A stretch of DNA of 50,419 nt from Clostridia bacterium (lineage in GTDB: Bacteria; Bacillota; Clostridia; Oscillospirales; Acutalibacteraceae). Both the position numbers and the translations under genes were made by a program. How positions within the stretch are numbered: the stretch's first letter is position 1; each line of letters starts with the position of its first letter. The stretch covers positions 1 through 50,419 of the forward strand of contig JAFSEP010000030.1 in assembly GCA_017435665.1 (NCBI GenBank). Direction: 5' to 3'. Shown here in pieces: positions 1 through 7,930 of the stretch. Below the pieces are notes generated by a model, which was not told the origin of the DNA, ran no database searches, and was given only the letters and a program-made list of their open reading frames with translations.

Positions 1-439
1 CTTCGATACGGATAAATCTGCGGATGTTCATGTTCTCACCGATCTGAAGGATCTTGTCCTGAAGGTTCTCAACAACCGTTCTGTCGGAACCGGAGAGAGT
101 CATATTCTTGAGCTCTTCAACATCAGCAGGATTCTGCTGAGCAATAGTCTTAGCAACATCGAGAACGAAATCACGGAAAACCTGATTCTTTGCAACGAAG
201 TCTGTTTCGGAGTTTACTTCAACAAGAACGCCGATCTTGTCATCGTTATATGCAAGTACAACACCTTCAGCAGCGATTCTGCCTGACTTCTTTGTAGCTG
301 CAGCAAGTCCCTTTTCACGAAGGAAATCGATAGCCTTTTCCATATCGCCGTCGGATGCCTGCAAAGCCTTTTTACAATCCATCATACCTACGCCGGTCTG
401 CTCACGGAGTGCCTGTACGTCTTTTGCTGTGAATGCCAT
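1..439 (-). CDS. tsf: Elongation factor Ts, N-terminal part (runs off the left edge)
   Basis: Guanine-nucleotide exchange factor that recycles EF-Tu during translation in the cytoplasm. The visible 146 residues begin MAFTAKDVQALREQTGVGMM, the conserved UBA-like N-terminal module, and continue into the core with the family signature EVNSETDFVAKN near residues 80-91. The ATG at 439 is preceded by an AATTGGAGGAATTATT ribosome-binding site. The gene lies 39 bp downstream of rpsB on the same strand, the usual bacterial rpsB-tsf pair, and is probably co-transcribed from the rpsB promoter. The C-terminal half is outside the window. The assignment is secure. Confidence 0.97.
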   Translation of the reverse strand, partial: MAFTAKDVQALREQTGVGMMDCKKALQASDGDMEKAIDFLREKGLAAATKKSGRIAAEGVVLAYNDDKIGVLVEVNSETDFVAKNQVFRDFVLDVAKTIAQQNPADVEELKNMTLSGSDRTVVENLQDKILQIGENMNIRRFIRIE

Positions 440-478
440 AAATAATTCCTCCAATTAACAAATTTTAGTGGGCGATAA

Positions 479-1213
479 TTATTCAGCAACAGCTTCTGCT
501 GTCTCTTCAGCTGCTTCGGGAGCAAGCTGTTCGCCCTGTCTGCCTTCGATGATAGCATCTGCCATTGCGCCTGCAATAAGCTTAACTGCACGGATAGCAT
601 CATCGTTGCCGGGGATAACATAATCTATTTCATCGGGATCGCAGTTTGTGTCAACGATAGCAATGATCGGACTACCGAGCTTCTTTGCTTCTGCTACTGC
701 GATGCGCTCTTTTCTGGGGTCAACAATGAACATAGCAGCGGGCTGCTTCTTCATTTCTGTGATACCGCCCATGAACTTCTCAAGCTTTTCGATTTCGAGT
801 TCAAGCTTAGCAACTTCCTTCTTGGGAAGCATTGCGAATGTGCCGTCTTCCTGCATCTTCTTGAGCTGTTCAAGTCTCTTGATTCTTGTCTTGATTGTGT
901 TGAAGTTTGTCATCATACCGCCGAGCCAACGTGCGTTAACGTAGGGCATGCCGCAGCGGATAGCTTCTTCCTTAACGGAATCCTGAGCCTGCTTCTTTGT
1001 ACCAACAAAGAGAACTTCGCCGCCGTTTTCGGAAACTTCCTTGATGAACTTGTAGGCCTCTTCGAGCTTCTTAACTGTCTTCTGAAGGTCGATGATGTAG
1101 ATGCCGTTTCTTTCCGTGAAGATGTATTCGCCCATTTTGGGGTTCCATCTTCTGGTCTGGTGTCCGAAGTGAACACCTGCTTCGAGTAACTGTTTCATAG
1201 ATACTACTGACAT
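479..1213 (-). CDS. rpsB: 30S ribosomal protein S2
   Basis: Structural protein of the small ribosomal subunit. The 244-residue product starts [20 protein letters not shown] and has the S2 landmarks [34 protein letters not shown] and the DPRKE..A..EA segment, so it is full length. The C-terminus is an Ala/Glu-rich tail common in Firmicutes S2. The start is fixed by CTAAGGAGGATAAAAA just upstream. It is the first gene before tsf and has a leader of about 90 nt from the promoter at 1314-1342. S2 often autoregulates its mRNA, but nothing here proves that. Confidence 0.98.
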   Translation of the reverse strand: MSVVSMKQLLEAGVHFGHQTRRWNPKMGEYIFTERNGIYIIDLQKTVKKLEEAYKFIKEVSENGGEVLFVGTKKQAQDSVKEEAIRCGMPYVNARWLGGMMTNFNTIKTRIKRLEQLKKMQEDGTFAMLPKKEVAKLELEIEKLEKFMGGITEMKKQPAAMFIVDPRKERIAVAEAKKLGSPIIAIVDTNCDPDEIDYVIPGNDDAIRAVKLIAGAMADAIIEGRQGEQLAPEAAEETAEAVAE

Positions 1214-1313
1214 TTTTTATCCTCCTTAGTTTAACCACCGCACAGTTCAAAATCTGCAACATTTCAAAGAAATGCACCGACAGATAATTCCTGCACGTGC
1301 GTTTTGCCCTGAT

Positions 1314-1342
1314 AGTATATCACAAGGTTTTTCCAAATGCAA
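1314..1342 (-). promoter_or_regulatory. Sigma-A promoter of rpsB-tsf
   Basis: On the minus strand, a -35 TTGCAT (1337-1342) and a -10 TATACT (1314-1319) are separated by 17 bp. The predicted leader to the rpsB ATG is about 90 nt and contains a small hairpin (CATTTC-AAA-GAAATG, 1260-1274) that might take part in S2 autoregulation. Confidence 0.7.
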
Positions 1343-1359
1343 GTAAAAATTAAAAAAAA

Positions 1360-2532
1360 TCAGGATTTTTTATTCTCTCTTACAAGCTTCTCCGTAAGCT
1401 CATTTACGCCGAAGAGACAGGCGCATACAATTATAAGCACAAATGGCGTAATCTTAAATGTGGTTGCTGAAGCAATATAACCGAATGCAAGCTGAATTGC
1501 AAAGCCTATACCGTAGGCACCGCCCATATGGTAGCCCGTGATGTCAGCCGAATACTTTGCACCAAATCTTTCGGGTACACTGTGAAGTATGCTCGGGAAA
1601 ACGGGTCCGAAGCCGATACCCAGCAGAAGCAGACCTATCAGTGAGGCTGAGCCGATGGGAAGAGCAAGGAATAAAATACCGAGGAAGGACATACCGATTC
1701 CTCCACGGATAAGCATTTTGTCAGACACCTTCATAGCAACAAAGCCCGATATCATTCTGCCCAGCATTATGCCGCCGTAATACAGAGAGACCCATTTTGC
1801 CGCAACGTCGGGAGAAAGACCGAAGGAATTGACCGCATAGGTTGCACCCCATGTGCCCAGAGTGAACTCCATACCGCAGTAAAGCCCCTGAGAAAGCACA
1901 CTTGTAAGCACTCCCCTGATTTTCAGTATATCGGTAAACTTCCCTGCATCCGAAGTCTCCTCCTCGGCGGCGGTACAGCTTTTTTCAACACCCTGCCACC
2001 TTTTCAGGAAGAAAAGCACAACGACTGCAATCGAAAGCTGAAGGAAAGCCACCACTTTGTAACCGTTGCGCCAGGCACCTGTCTCCCCTGTCAGGAACAG
2101 AGACATTATCATAGGGCTCGTTGTAACACCCACGCCCCAGAAGCAATGAAGCCAATTCATATGCTGGGATTTATAGTGAAGAGATACAAAGTTATTCAGA
2201 CCCGTATCAATAGCACCTGCACCGTAACCGAGAATAACGGCAAAAATCATCATTACTATTATATTGGGTGCAAAGCTCATACCCAGAAGTCCTGCCGCAG
2301 TAAGCAGGGTTGAAAAGAAGGTGACCTTAGCCGTTCCGAATTTCCTCAGAAGTGTTCCCGCAATAAAGCTGACTCCTCCTGTGCAGAAGCCGACGATTAT
2401 ACTGTAAACGGAAGCAAAGCTCTCGGCAATTCCGAACTCAGTATGTACAACCGGCCAGGAAACACCGAAAAGCGAGTCGGGCAGACCCAGAGATATAAAA
2501 ACTATGTAGATAACGATAAGTAGTGCAACCAT
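1360..2532 (-). CDS. MFS transporter, about 12 TM segments
   Basis: Major facilitator superfamily permease of 390 residues; the substrate is unknown. The sequence alternates hydrophobic helices with short basic loops, with an MFS-like GTLLRKFG loop after the second or third helix, a longer charged central loop (near EKSCTAAEEETSDAG) between the two six-helix halves, and a basic tail. The N-terminal VFISLGLPDSLFGVSWP resembles the FucP/Bsc6-like sugar-type MFS branch. I place the start at 2532 (MVALLIVIY) because GTGAGG lies 8 nt upstream. An upstream in-frame ATG at 2589 falls inside the promoter. The gene appears monocistronic. A 43-bp palindrome over the promoter suggests tight repression. 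Confidence 0.85.
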   Translation of the reverse strand: MVALLIVIYIVFISLGLPDSLFGVSWPVVHTEFGIAESFASVYSIIVGFCTGGVSFIAGTLLRKFGTAKVTFFSTLLTAAGLLGMSFAPNIIVMMIFAVILGYGAGAIDTGLNNFVSLHYKSQHMNWLHCFWGVGVTTSPMIMSLFLTGETGAWRNGYKVVAFLQLSIAVVVLFFLKRWQGVEKSCTAAEEETSDAGKFTDILKIRGVLTSVLSQGLYCGMEFTLGTWGATYAVNSFGLSPDVAAKWVSLYYGGIMLGRMISGFVAMKVSDKMLIRGGIGMSFLGILFLALPIGSASLIGLLLLGIGFGPVFPSILHSVPERFGAKYSADITGYHMGGAYGIGFAIQLAFGYIASATTFKITPFVLIIVCACLFGVNELTEKLVRENKKS

Positions 2533-2538
2533 AATATT

Positions 2539-2589
2539 AACCTCACTTTTTACTACGGGTATGGTAGCATAAAGTGAGGTTGCAGTCAA
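2539..2589 (-). promoter_or_regulatory. MFS promoter with a 43-bp imperfect palindromic operator
   Basis: On the minus strand, TTGACT (2584-2589), 17 bp and TACCAT (2561-2566) form a sigma-A promoter. Perfect 11-bp inverted arms AACCTCACTTT (2539-2549) and AAAGTGAGGTT (2571-2581), with an inner CTAC/GTAG pair, place one half-site between -35 and -10 and the other near +10. The arms are centred 32 bp apart, about three helical turns, which suits a dimeric or tetrameric repressor or a MerR-like regulator. No regulator gene is adjacent. Confidence 0.65.
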
Positions 2590-2683
2590 GGTTAAATGCT
2601 GTGTAAATCCGGGGTTGTTTTTGTTTTTCTTGGGTGGAGTTTGCAGGTAATATATTCTACACCTTATCCCAATAAATTGGAGT

Positions 2684-3283
2684 TTACTTCTCTAAAGCTA
2701 TCAATACAGCTCTACATGGCGAACCGTCCGCACCTGACAAATTCAGCGGCGCAGCATTTAAAAAATAAACACCTTCAGATACCTCTGATAAACGAATTCC
2801 TTCAAGCAAGATAACATTGGCACCCAAAAGCACAAGATGTACTGCCATTGGCGCATTTTGCGGTCCGATTGTCTGGGGTTCATTTCCAAGAAGTAAAACA
2901 TCTGAAGATGCAAATACATTTGCCGCCTCTAATGATACTTCAACATCTCCTTTAATCAGAATTCGCTTTGTCGCTTCCGGGTTCTGTTTTTTTGCTTTTT
3001 CAATTATTTCTACAGCATCATCGCCAGTGACAATCCCGTGATGTTCTGCCACATAAGCAATTCCCACAAATGTCTCTATGCATATCTCATCCACAGTTTT
3101 TCCATCTTTAATAAAATGAAACGGTGCATCTATATGCGTACCGTTGTGTGTACACATATTAAATGCCGTCAAATTATATGCTTCACCTTTTTTCATTGAT
3201 TTAAGCATCTTTTTCTCTGGTGTCGGGTCGTCGGGATATACCTGACAACTGAAAACTTCTTGGGAAATATCGTATATTTTCAT
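2684..3283 (-). CDS. Cyclase family protein (kynurenine formamidase-like metal hydrolase)
   Basis: Cytoplasmic metal-dependent hydrolase of 199 residues in the cyclase/KynB superfamily, whose members include arylformamidases and isatin hydrolases. It shows the family metal-binding signature HxGTHxDxPxHF as THNGTHIDAPFHF near residue 50, and starts with the typical YDISQEVFSCQVYPDDPTP region where the conserved YPGDP motif would be. The start at 3283 (MKIYDISQE) is preferred because GGAG lies 9 nt upstream. A GTG start five codons earlier would overlap that site. The gene stands alone between an MFS transporter and a repeat-rich stretch. The natural substrate cannot be read from the sequence. 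Confidence 0.85.
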   Translation of the reverse strand: MKIYDISQEVFSCQVYPDDPTPEKKMLKSMKKGEAYNLTAFNMCTHNGTHIDAPFHFIKDGKTVDEICIETFVGIAYVAEHHGIVTGDDAVEIIEKAKKQNPEATKRILIKGDVEVSLEAANVFASSDVLLLGNEPQTIGPQNAPMAVHLVLLGANVILLEGIRLSEVSEGVYFLNAAPLNLSGADGSPCRAVLIALEK

Positions 3284-3322
3284 CGCCAAAGTCTCCACTT
3301 CAAATTCTTATTTATCAAGATG

Positions 3323-3351
3323 ATTATATCATACTTAACACAAAGTTACAA
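3323..3351 (-). promoter_or_regulatory. Promoter of the cyclase gene
   Basis: Minus-strand TTGTAA (3346-3351), 17-bp spacer and perfect TATAAT (3323-3328), about 40 bp before the chosen start codon. Confidence 0.6.
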
Positions 3352-3376
3352 TCGGACGCGGATGTCTCGCCTAAAA

Positions 3377-3660
3377 TTATTCATTATTAATTATTCATCA
3401 GCGAAGCGGCTTCAATATTGAATAATGAATAATACAAACAAAAAAGTCAATTCCGTTTGCCCGAAGGGCAACCAAATCAAGGCGTAAGCCTTGTATATCA
3501 TCAATTCCGCAAGGAATTGCATATCATCAAAACGAAGTTTTGTATATCATCATTGCGAAAGCCTTATACACCTTCGGTGATGAAATACAAGGGCGACAAT
3601 GTCGCCCTTGATGATATACAGCCTGACGGATGATGATATACCATTGCTTTCGCAATGGAT
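3377..3660. repeat. Array of short hairpins joined by a TATATCATCA linker
   Basis: This stretch has no convincing gene. A 12-bp inverted repeat, TTATTCATTATT (3377-3388) and AATAATGAATAA (3421-3432), encloses a small element. It is followed by distinct perfect palindromes: TTGCCC-GAA-GGGCAA (3457-3471), CAAGGC-GTAA-GCCTTG (3478-3493), CAATTCC-GCAA-GGAATTG (3502-3519), CAAAAC-GAA-GTTTTG (3528-3542), CAAGGGCGAC-AAT-GTCGCCCTTG (3588-3610) and CCATTGC-TTTC-GCAATGG (3641-3658). The linker TATATCATCA (or ATATCATCA) appears three times in one orientation (3494-3503, 3521-3529, 3543-3552) and twice inverted as TGATGATATA (3609-3618, 3631-3640). The stems differ while the linker is conserved. This is probably a REP-like intergenic repeat cluster. 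Confidence 0.75.
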
Positions 3661-3697
3661 AAAAAAATCCGACAAGTCGAAACTTGTCGGATTTTTT
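3661..3697 (-). terminator. Intrinsic terminator of tRNA-Lys
   Basis: The stem ATCCGACAAGT with loop TTTCG/CGA, followed on the minus strand by a run of seven T, starts right after the tRNA CCA end. The hairpin is flanked by A/T runs on both sides and could work in both directions. Confidence 0.85.
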
Positions 3698-3772
3698 GGT
3701 GATCCATCGGGGATTCGAACCCCGGACACCTTGATTAAAAGTCAAGTGCTCTGCCGACTGAGCTAATGAATC
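3697..3772 (-). tRNA. tRNA-Lys (anticodon TTT)
   Basis: Read on the minus strand, the 76-nt sequence folds as a complete cloverleaf. The acceptor is GATTCAT/ATGGATC (with a T-G pair), the D stem GCTC/GAGC, and the anticodon arm CTTGA-CTTTTAA-TCAAG with anticodon TTT. The T arm is CGGGG-TTCGAAT-CCCCG, with discriminator A and an encoded CCA. The anticodon assigns lysine. It is a single tRNA with its own terminator immediately downstream. Confidence 0.97.
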
Positions 3773-3862
3773 ACATTTAAACAGCTTGTATATGATATAT
3801 TATTTTCAGATAATTGTCAATACCTTTAATAAAAAATCTGAAATAAATTGCCATTGCTTTCA

Positions 3863-3893
3863 AAAGGCTGACAGAGGAAATCTGTCAGCCTTT
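3863..3893 (-). terminator. Terminator downstream of ftsZ
   Basis: The hairpin AAAGGCTGACAG/CTGTCAGCCTTT lies about 12 bp after the ftsZ stop codon. The T-tract is short, so termination may be partial. Confidence 0.65.
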
Positions 3894-3904
3894 GTGTGTT
3901 TTAA

Positions 3905-5161
3905 TTATCTGCCGAAAATATTGTTTCTGCCCTTGAAAACGGGGAGAACTTCACCGTCGTCACCGTCGTTGTCTTCAAAGATTGAAGCAGCGTTATTCTT
4001 TTCAGGTGCGTGGAATGCATCAGCTGCGGGAGCTGCATTTGAGGTTGCATTGCCTGCCTGATTATTCTTGTTATATGCTTCGTTGAAGGCACGAAGGAAA
4101 TCGCTGCCTGCTGCTGAAGCGCCGCCGTTTGTCTGTGTGAAGGGAGAATTGTTACCGATTATGCTCTGGTCAGCTGAGCTTGTACGGTTTGTGTTACCTG
4201 AAGAAAGCTCTGAGAAGCCTGTTGCAATAACCGTAATGAGCATTTCATCGCCCATATTTTCATCAAATACGGAACCGAAGATAATGTTTGCATCGGGATG
4301 TGTGTTCTGTGCAATAAGGTCGCCTGCTTCCTCAATCTTATCAAGAGGCATATCTGATGAGCATGTAACATTGATGATAACACCGCTTGCGCCTTCGATT
4401 GTTGTTTCAAGAAGCGGGCTTGTGATAGCCTTTTCTGTTGCTTCTGCAGCGCAGTCGGGACCCTTGCCCTTACCGATACCCATATGAGCACGGCCTGCGT
4501 CCTTCATAACGCTCTTGATATCAGCAAAGTCAAGGTTGATGTAACCGGGAACCTTGATTGTATCTGAAATACTCTTAACACCCTGCCAGAGAACCTCGTT
4601 TGCCTTGCCGAATGCATCACGGATACCAAGAGACTTATCACCGAGTAAGCGGAGTCTCTCGTTGGGGATAACAATAAGGCTGTCTACGTTCTTTTCGAGC
4701 TCCTTGATACCGTCTTCAGCCTGCATCATACGCTTTCTTCCTTCAAATCTGAAGGGCTTTGTAACGATACCTACGGTGAGGATGCCCATTTCCTTTGCAA
4801 TTTCAGCAACGATGGGAGCTGCACCTGTGCCTGTGCCGCCGCCCATACCGGCAGTAATGAATACCATATCTGTGTTCTTGAGAACATCAGCAATAGCATC
4901 TCTGCTTTCCTCTGCTGCCTTGCGGCCTACTGAGGGATCACCGCCTGCACCCATACAGCCTGTTGCCTTTTCGCCTATCTGAATTTTATGTGTTGCCTTG
5001 GAATTTTCAAGAATCTGACGGTCAGTATTGATTGAAATAAACTCAACACCGATTATGCCTGCATTTACCATGCTGTTAACAGCGTTTCCGCCGCCGCCAC
5101 CTACGCCGATAACCTTAATCTGGTTATAAGCTATGTAATCATTATCAATTGCGAAACCCAT
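3905..5161 (-). CDS. ftsZ: Cell division protein FtsZ
   Basis: Tubulin-like GTPase that polymerises into the Z ring and recruits the divisome. The 418-residue protein has the GTP-binding region [17 protein letters not shown] (residues 15-31), the tubulin signature [10 protein letters not shown] (107-116) and the T7-loop region with NLDFADIK. A disordered Asn/Ala/Asp-rich linker follows residue 315. The tail ends [10 protein letters not shown] rather than the common DxxxPxFLR peptide, so its binding partners may differ. The start at 5161 (MGFAIDND) is chosen because GGAGG lies 7 nt upstream; the ATG six codons earlier overlaps that site. The gene has its own promoter and lies downstream of ftsQ with no ftsA between them. 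Confidence 0.98.
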   Translation of the reverse strand: MGFAIDNDYIAYNQIKVIGVGGGGGNAVNSMVNAGIIGVEFISINTDRQILENSKATHKIQIGEKATGCMGAGGDPSVGRKAAEESRDAIADVLKNTDMVFITAGMGGGTGTGAAPIVAEIAKEMGILTVGIVTKPFRFEGRKRMMQAEDGIKELEKNVDSLIVIPNERLRLLGDKSLGIRDAFGKANEVLWQGVKSISDTIKVPGYINLDFADIKSVMKDAGRAHMGIGKGKGPDCAAEATEKAITSPLLETTIEGASGVIINVTCSSDMPLDKIEEAGDLIAQNTHPDANIIFGSVFDENMGDEMLITVIATGFSELSSGNTNRTSSADQSIIGNNSPFTQTNGGASAAGSDFLRAFNEAYNKNNQAGNATSNAAPAADAFHAPEKNNAASIFEDNDGDDGEVLPVFKGRNNIFGR

Positions 5162-5271
5162 TATACTTCCTCCAAACATTAATTATATTATACAGAGATA
5201 TATGCCTAATCGAAATAATGTGTTTTCGTTTTGCACCGTTTTTTAGGCGCATTTATAATCATAGCTAGAGC

Positions 5272-5300
5272 ATTATATCACATATTATTTCAAATTTCAA
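5272..5300 (-). promoter_or_regulatory. Promoter of ftsZ
   Basis: Minus-strand TTGAAA (5295-5300), 17-bp spacer and TATAAT (5272-5277), giving a leader of about 100 nt. It lies after the terminator that closes the upstream division cluster, so ftsZ can be expressed separately. Confidence 0.7.
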
Positions 5301-5379
5301 TAAGGTTATACATAAACTTTGACAGATTTTTTCCGTCATTTTTAATCAAATTGCTTAATTATACGTTTTTTAACAAACT

Positions 5380-5405
5380 AAACCGCTTTGAAATCAAAGC
5401 GGTTT
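5380..5405 (-). terminator. Terminator of the mraZ-ftsQ cluster
   Basis: A perfect 12-bp hairpin AAACCGCTTTGA/TCAAAGCGGTTT with a 2-nt centre begins 6 bp after the ftsQ stop codon. It is followed by a weakly T-rich stretch on the minus strand. Confidence 0.7.
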
Positions 5406-5410
5406 AACTA

Positions 5411-6607
5411 TTAGTCCGTAGATGTCCCGGTTGATGCTTGTGTTGCTTGTATGCTTTCGGGAACGGTTGTGTCCGATGTTGTGCCTTCGGTAACGGTGTC
5501 TCCGTTTTCGTCCGTAACCGGCTCTGTCTGAGGCTGAGTGGTTGTGGGATTTAGGTCATCTTCACGGAAGAAAGCCTTTGTAACACTCTTCAGGTTTATA
5601 ACGCCCTCCCGGGTGTTCTTTTCTTCGTTCAGCTTACCTATAATCTCATTCGCCATTTTCACCTTTGCCTTCAGGTCGGCACTTGAGCCGAATTCAAGTC
5701 TGATTTTCGAATTATGTATGGCGGTTATCTGATTTATATCGGCAACATCTACATCGGTCAGTCTGATATTATCACCCTTTGAGCCTGAGATTATCTCCAT
5801 AGCTATACCGTAGTTTTCTGCCGAAGCTGCCTTTGCGGGCATACCGGGGACAAATTCTTCAAACTCAATTCCGGAAAGAAGAACTGTTTTTCCTTTCTTC
5901 TCTGCCTGAGTTTCAAGCACCTTTCCGCTTGAGTCTATATATACGTATTTATCTTTATTCTTCACCGAGTATTCGGGTACGGTTTCGATTACCTCAAGAA
6001 TAATACCTGAAGGGATGTTTCTTGAAACCTTGATTTGCTTCACATAAGGCAAGGCCACGGAGGCTTTTTCCGTAAGCTTTCCCGAGGTAGTCAGCCAAAG
6101 ATTATCTCCTATGTTGACCTGAGCTGCCTCGATTACCTGCTCCTGAGAATACCGTGTTTCCCCTTCCACGCTGACCGTCTCAATCTTGAAAAGAACGGTA
6201 AGTGACAACGCCACAAATATACCCACAGCGATGAACAAGGTGAAAATCAAAGCCTCGGCTACCTTGCGCCTGCGTCTTTTTTTTGCGTGAACGGCAAATT
6301 CTCTGCGCAGCTCATCCTTTGATTTTCCGCTGTTTTTATTTTTATTATAGTATCTGTTAAAGCTCTTTCTTTCCTTGTCTTTTATGCTTTTTTCTCTTTT
6401 TGAAGCTGTTTTTTTCTTTACCGGCTGTTTAACTTTTTCAGCCTTTTTTGTGCTCTGCTGAGACGGGCGCTGCTCCTGACGTGAATATGAGCCTTTTGTT
6501 ATTCTTTCCTGTCTTTCATCAAACCAACTGCTTGATGCCTGCCAATCGGAAGGCACCCTTGTCTGCTTTTGGTTTCTGCTCTGTCCTGAGTTTCCGTTAT
6601 CTCTCAT
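5411..6607 (-). CDS. ftsQ: Divisome protein FtsQ/DivIB
   Basis: Bitopic membrane protein that links FtsL and FtsB-type partners in the divisome. The 398-residue protein has a basic, low-complexity cytoplasmic N-terminus of about 115 residues, one TM helix (AEALIFTLFIAVGIFVALS, about residues 115-140), then a POTRA domain starting FKIETVSVEGETRYSQEQVI. After it comes the beta domain (VYIDSSGKVLE...). The last 50 residues are Thr/Glu-rich and probably disordered. The start at 6607 has GGGGAG 7 nt upstream; a GTG two codons earlier overlaps the murA stop. The genes are translationally coupled. The long flanking disordered regions make it longer than a typical DivIB of about 260 residues. Confidence 0.88.
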   Translation of the reverse strand: MRDNGNSGQSRNQKQTRVPSDWQASSSWFDERQERITKGSYSRQEQRPSQQSTKKAEKVKQPVKKKTASKREKSIKDKERKSFNRYYNKNKNSGKSKDELRREFAVHAKKRRRRKVAEALIFTLFIAVGIFVALSLTVLFKIETVSVEGETRYSQEQVIEAAQVNIGDNLWLTTSGKLTEKASVALPYVKQIKVSRNIPSGIILEVIETVPEYSVKNKDKYVYIDSSGKVLETQAEKKGKTVLLSGIEFEEFVPGMPAKAASAENYGIAMEIISGSKGDNIRLTDVDVADINQITAIHNSKIRLEFGSSADLKAKVKMANEIIGKLNEEKNTREGVINLKSVTKAFFREDDLNPTTTQPQTEPVTDENGDTVTEGTTSDTTVPESIQATQASTGTSTD

Positions 6608-6609
6608 AT

Positions 6610-7866
6610 TCACACTCCCCGTCTTATATCTGCTCCGATCTTCCTCAGGCTTTCCTCTATTTTTTCGTATCCTCTGTCTATATGGTTTGTGCCGCTGATT
6701 TCGCTTCTTCCCTCTGCTCCGAGAGCCGCAACGACAAGTGCGCTACCTCCTCTCAGGTCAGGAGCGCAAACCTTGGCACCGTAGAGCCTTTCAACTCCGT
6801 CTATAAGAGCAACTCTGCCCTCAATCTTAATAGCACTTCCCAGCCTTATAAGCTGAGGCACGTGCTTGAATCTGCTTTCAAATATATTTTCAACTATAAC
6901 GCTAGTTCCGTCAGCAAGTGCGGTCATAGCCATAACAGGTGCCTGAGCATCTGTCGGGAAGCCCGGATACGGCATTGTACGCACATTTCTTACCGGCTTC
7001 AGTCTTTCTGTTTTTCTGATTTTAACGCTGTCCCTTCCCATATTGATTCTGCAACCGCTTTCCTCGAAAACGGAAATAACGGGCTTCATATGCATGGGAA
7101 CAATATCCTTTATCAGCACCTCTCCTCCTGCCGTTGCAACCGCTGACATATAAGTTGCGGCAGTAATGCGGTCAGGTATTATTCTGTGCTCACAGCCGTG
7201 AAGGGAGCTTACTCCCTCTACCGTTACCGTTCCGTCAGTACCGGTTTTTATTCTCGCTCCGCATTTGTTGAGAAAGTCTGCAAGGTCTGCGATTTCCGGT
7301 TCTCTGGCTGCATTGAAAATGTTGGTTACACCCTCAGACACGGCACAGGCGAGGATTATGTTTTCCGTTGCACCTACGCTGGGAAAGGATAAGGTAATGT
7401 TGCTCCCCCTGAAGCCCTTATCTATACGGCAGATAAGCTCACCGTGGCTTTCTCTTATATGTGCGCCAAGCATTCTGAGCGAAGACAGATGCAGGTCTAT
7501 TGGGCGAAGGCCGATTTCACAGCCTCCCGGGGTATACAGTCTTGCCTTATGCATACGGGATAAAATCGGTCCGAGAAAAACTATTGACGACCTCATCTCG
7601 TGCATAAGGCCCTCGGGAATGTCCCACTTGCTTATAATAGAGGAATCCACCACAAGGGTGCTGCCCTCTTTTTTTACTTTGCACCCGAGATATCTGAGAA
7701 TATCGCAGGCAGCTCTTACGTCCGTCAGATCGGGACAGTTATGTATGACACATTCGCCTTCTGCAAGGAGGGTGGCAGCAAGAATGGGTAAGGAGCTGTT
7801 TTTTGCTCCGTGAACGCTTATTTCTCCTCCCAATCGGTTACCGCCGTTAACTATTATTTTATCCAC
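6610..7866 (-). CDS. murA: UDP-N-acetylglucosamine 1-carboxyvinyltransferase
   Basis: First committed enzyme of peptidoglycan synthesis: it transfers enolpyruvate from PEP to UDP-GlcNAc in the cytoplasm. The 418-residue protein starts MDKIIVNGGNRLGGEISVHG and shows the conserved AKNSSLPILAA with the active-site Lys-Asn near residue 20. The catalytic loop GGCEIGLRPIDLH contains the Cys that makes most MurA enzymes fosfomycin-sensitive. I start at the GTG at 7866 because it gives the family-typical N-terminus and has AAAGG 9 nt upstream. Another GTG lies three codons earlier. It is 64 bp after murG and overlaps the ftsQ start region. Confidence 0.96.
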   Translation of the reverse strand: MDKIIVNGGNRLGGEISVHGAKNSSLPILAATLLAEGECVIHNCPDLTDVRAACDILRYLGCKVKKEGSTLVVDSSIISKWDIPEGLMHEMRSSIVFLGPILSRMHKARLYTPGGCEIGLRPIDLHLSSLRMLGAHIRESHGELICRIDKGFRGSNITLSFPSVGATENIILACAVSEGVTNIFNAAREPEIADLADFLNKCGARIKTGTDGTVTVEGVSSLHGCEHRIIPDRITAATYMSAVATAGGEVLIKDIVPMHMKPVISVFEESGCRINMGRDSVKIRKTERLKPVRNVRTMPYPGFPTDAQAPVMAMTALADGTSVIVENIFESRFKHVPQLIRLGSAIKIEGRVALIDGVERLYGAKVCAPDLRGGSALVVAALGAEGRSEISGTNHIDRGYEKIEESLRKIGADIRRGV

Positions 7867-7930
7867 AGGAAACACCCTTTCACAAATAACTCTGTTGTAT
7901 TCTATGTGAAAAAGTGTTTTTTAGTGAAGA

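Noticed and set aside
3361-3660. CRISPR array
   Set aside because: The repeated unit is only 9-10 bp, occurs in both orientations, and the intervening parts are palindromes rather than unique spacers.
3527-3745. Open reading frame of 72 codons on minus
   Set aside because: It reads through the tRNA-Lys gene, its terminator and the hairpin array; the start of the peptide is a translated tRNA sequence.
6448-7146. 232-codon open frame on plus opposite murA/ftsQ
   Set aside because: Antisense shadow of conserved genes; no family similarity and no ribosome-binding site.
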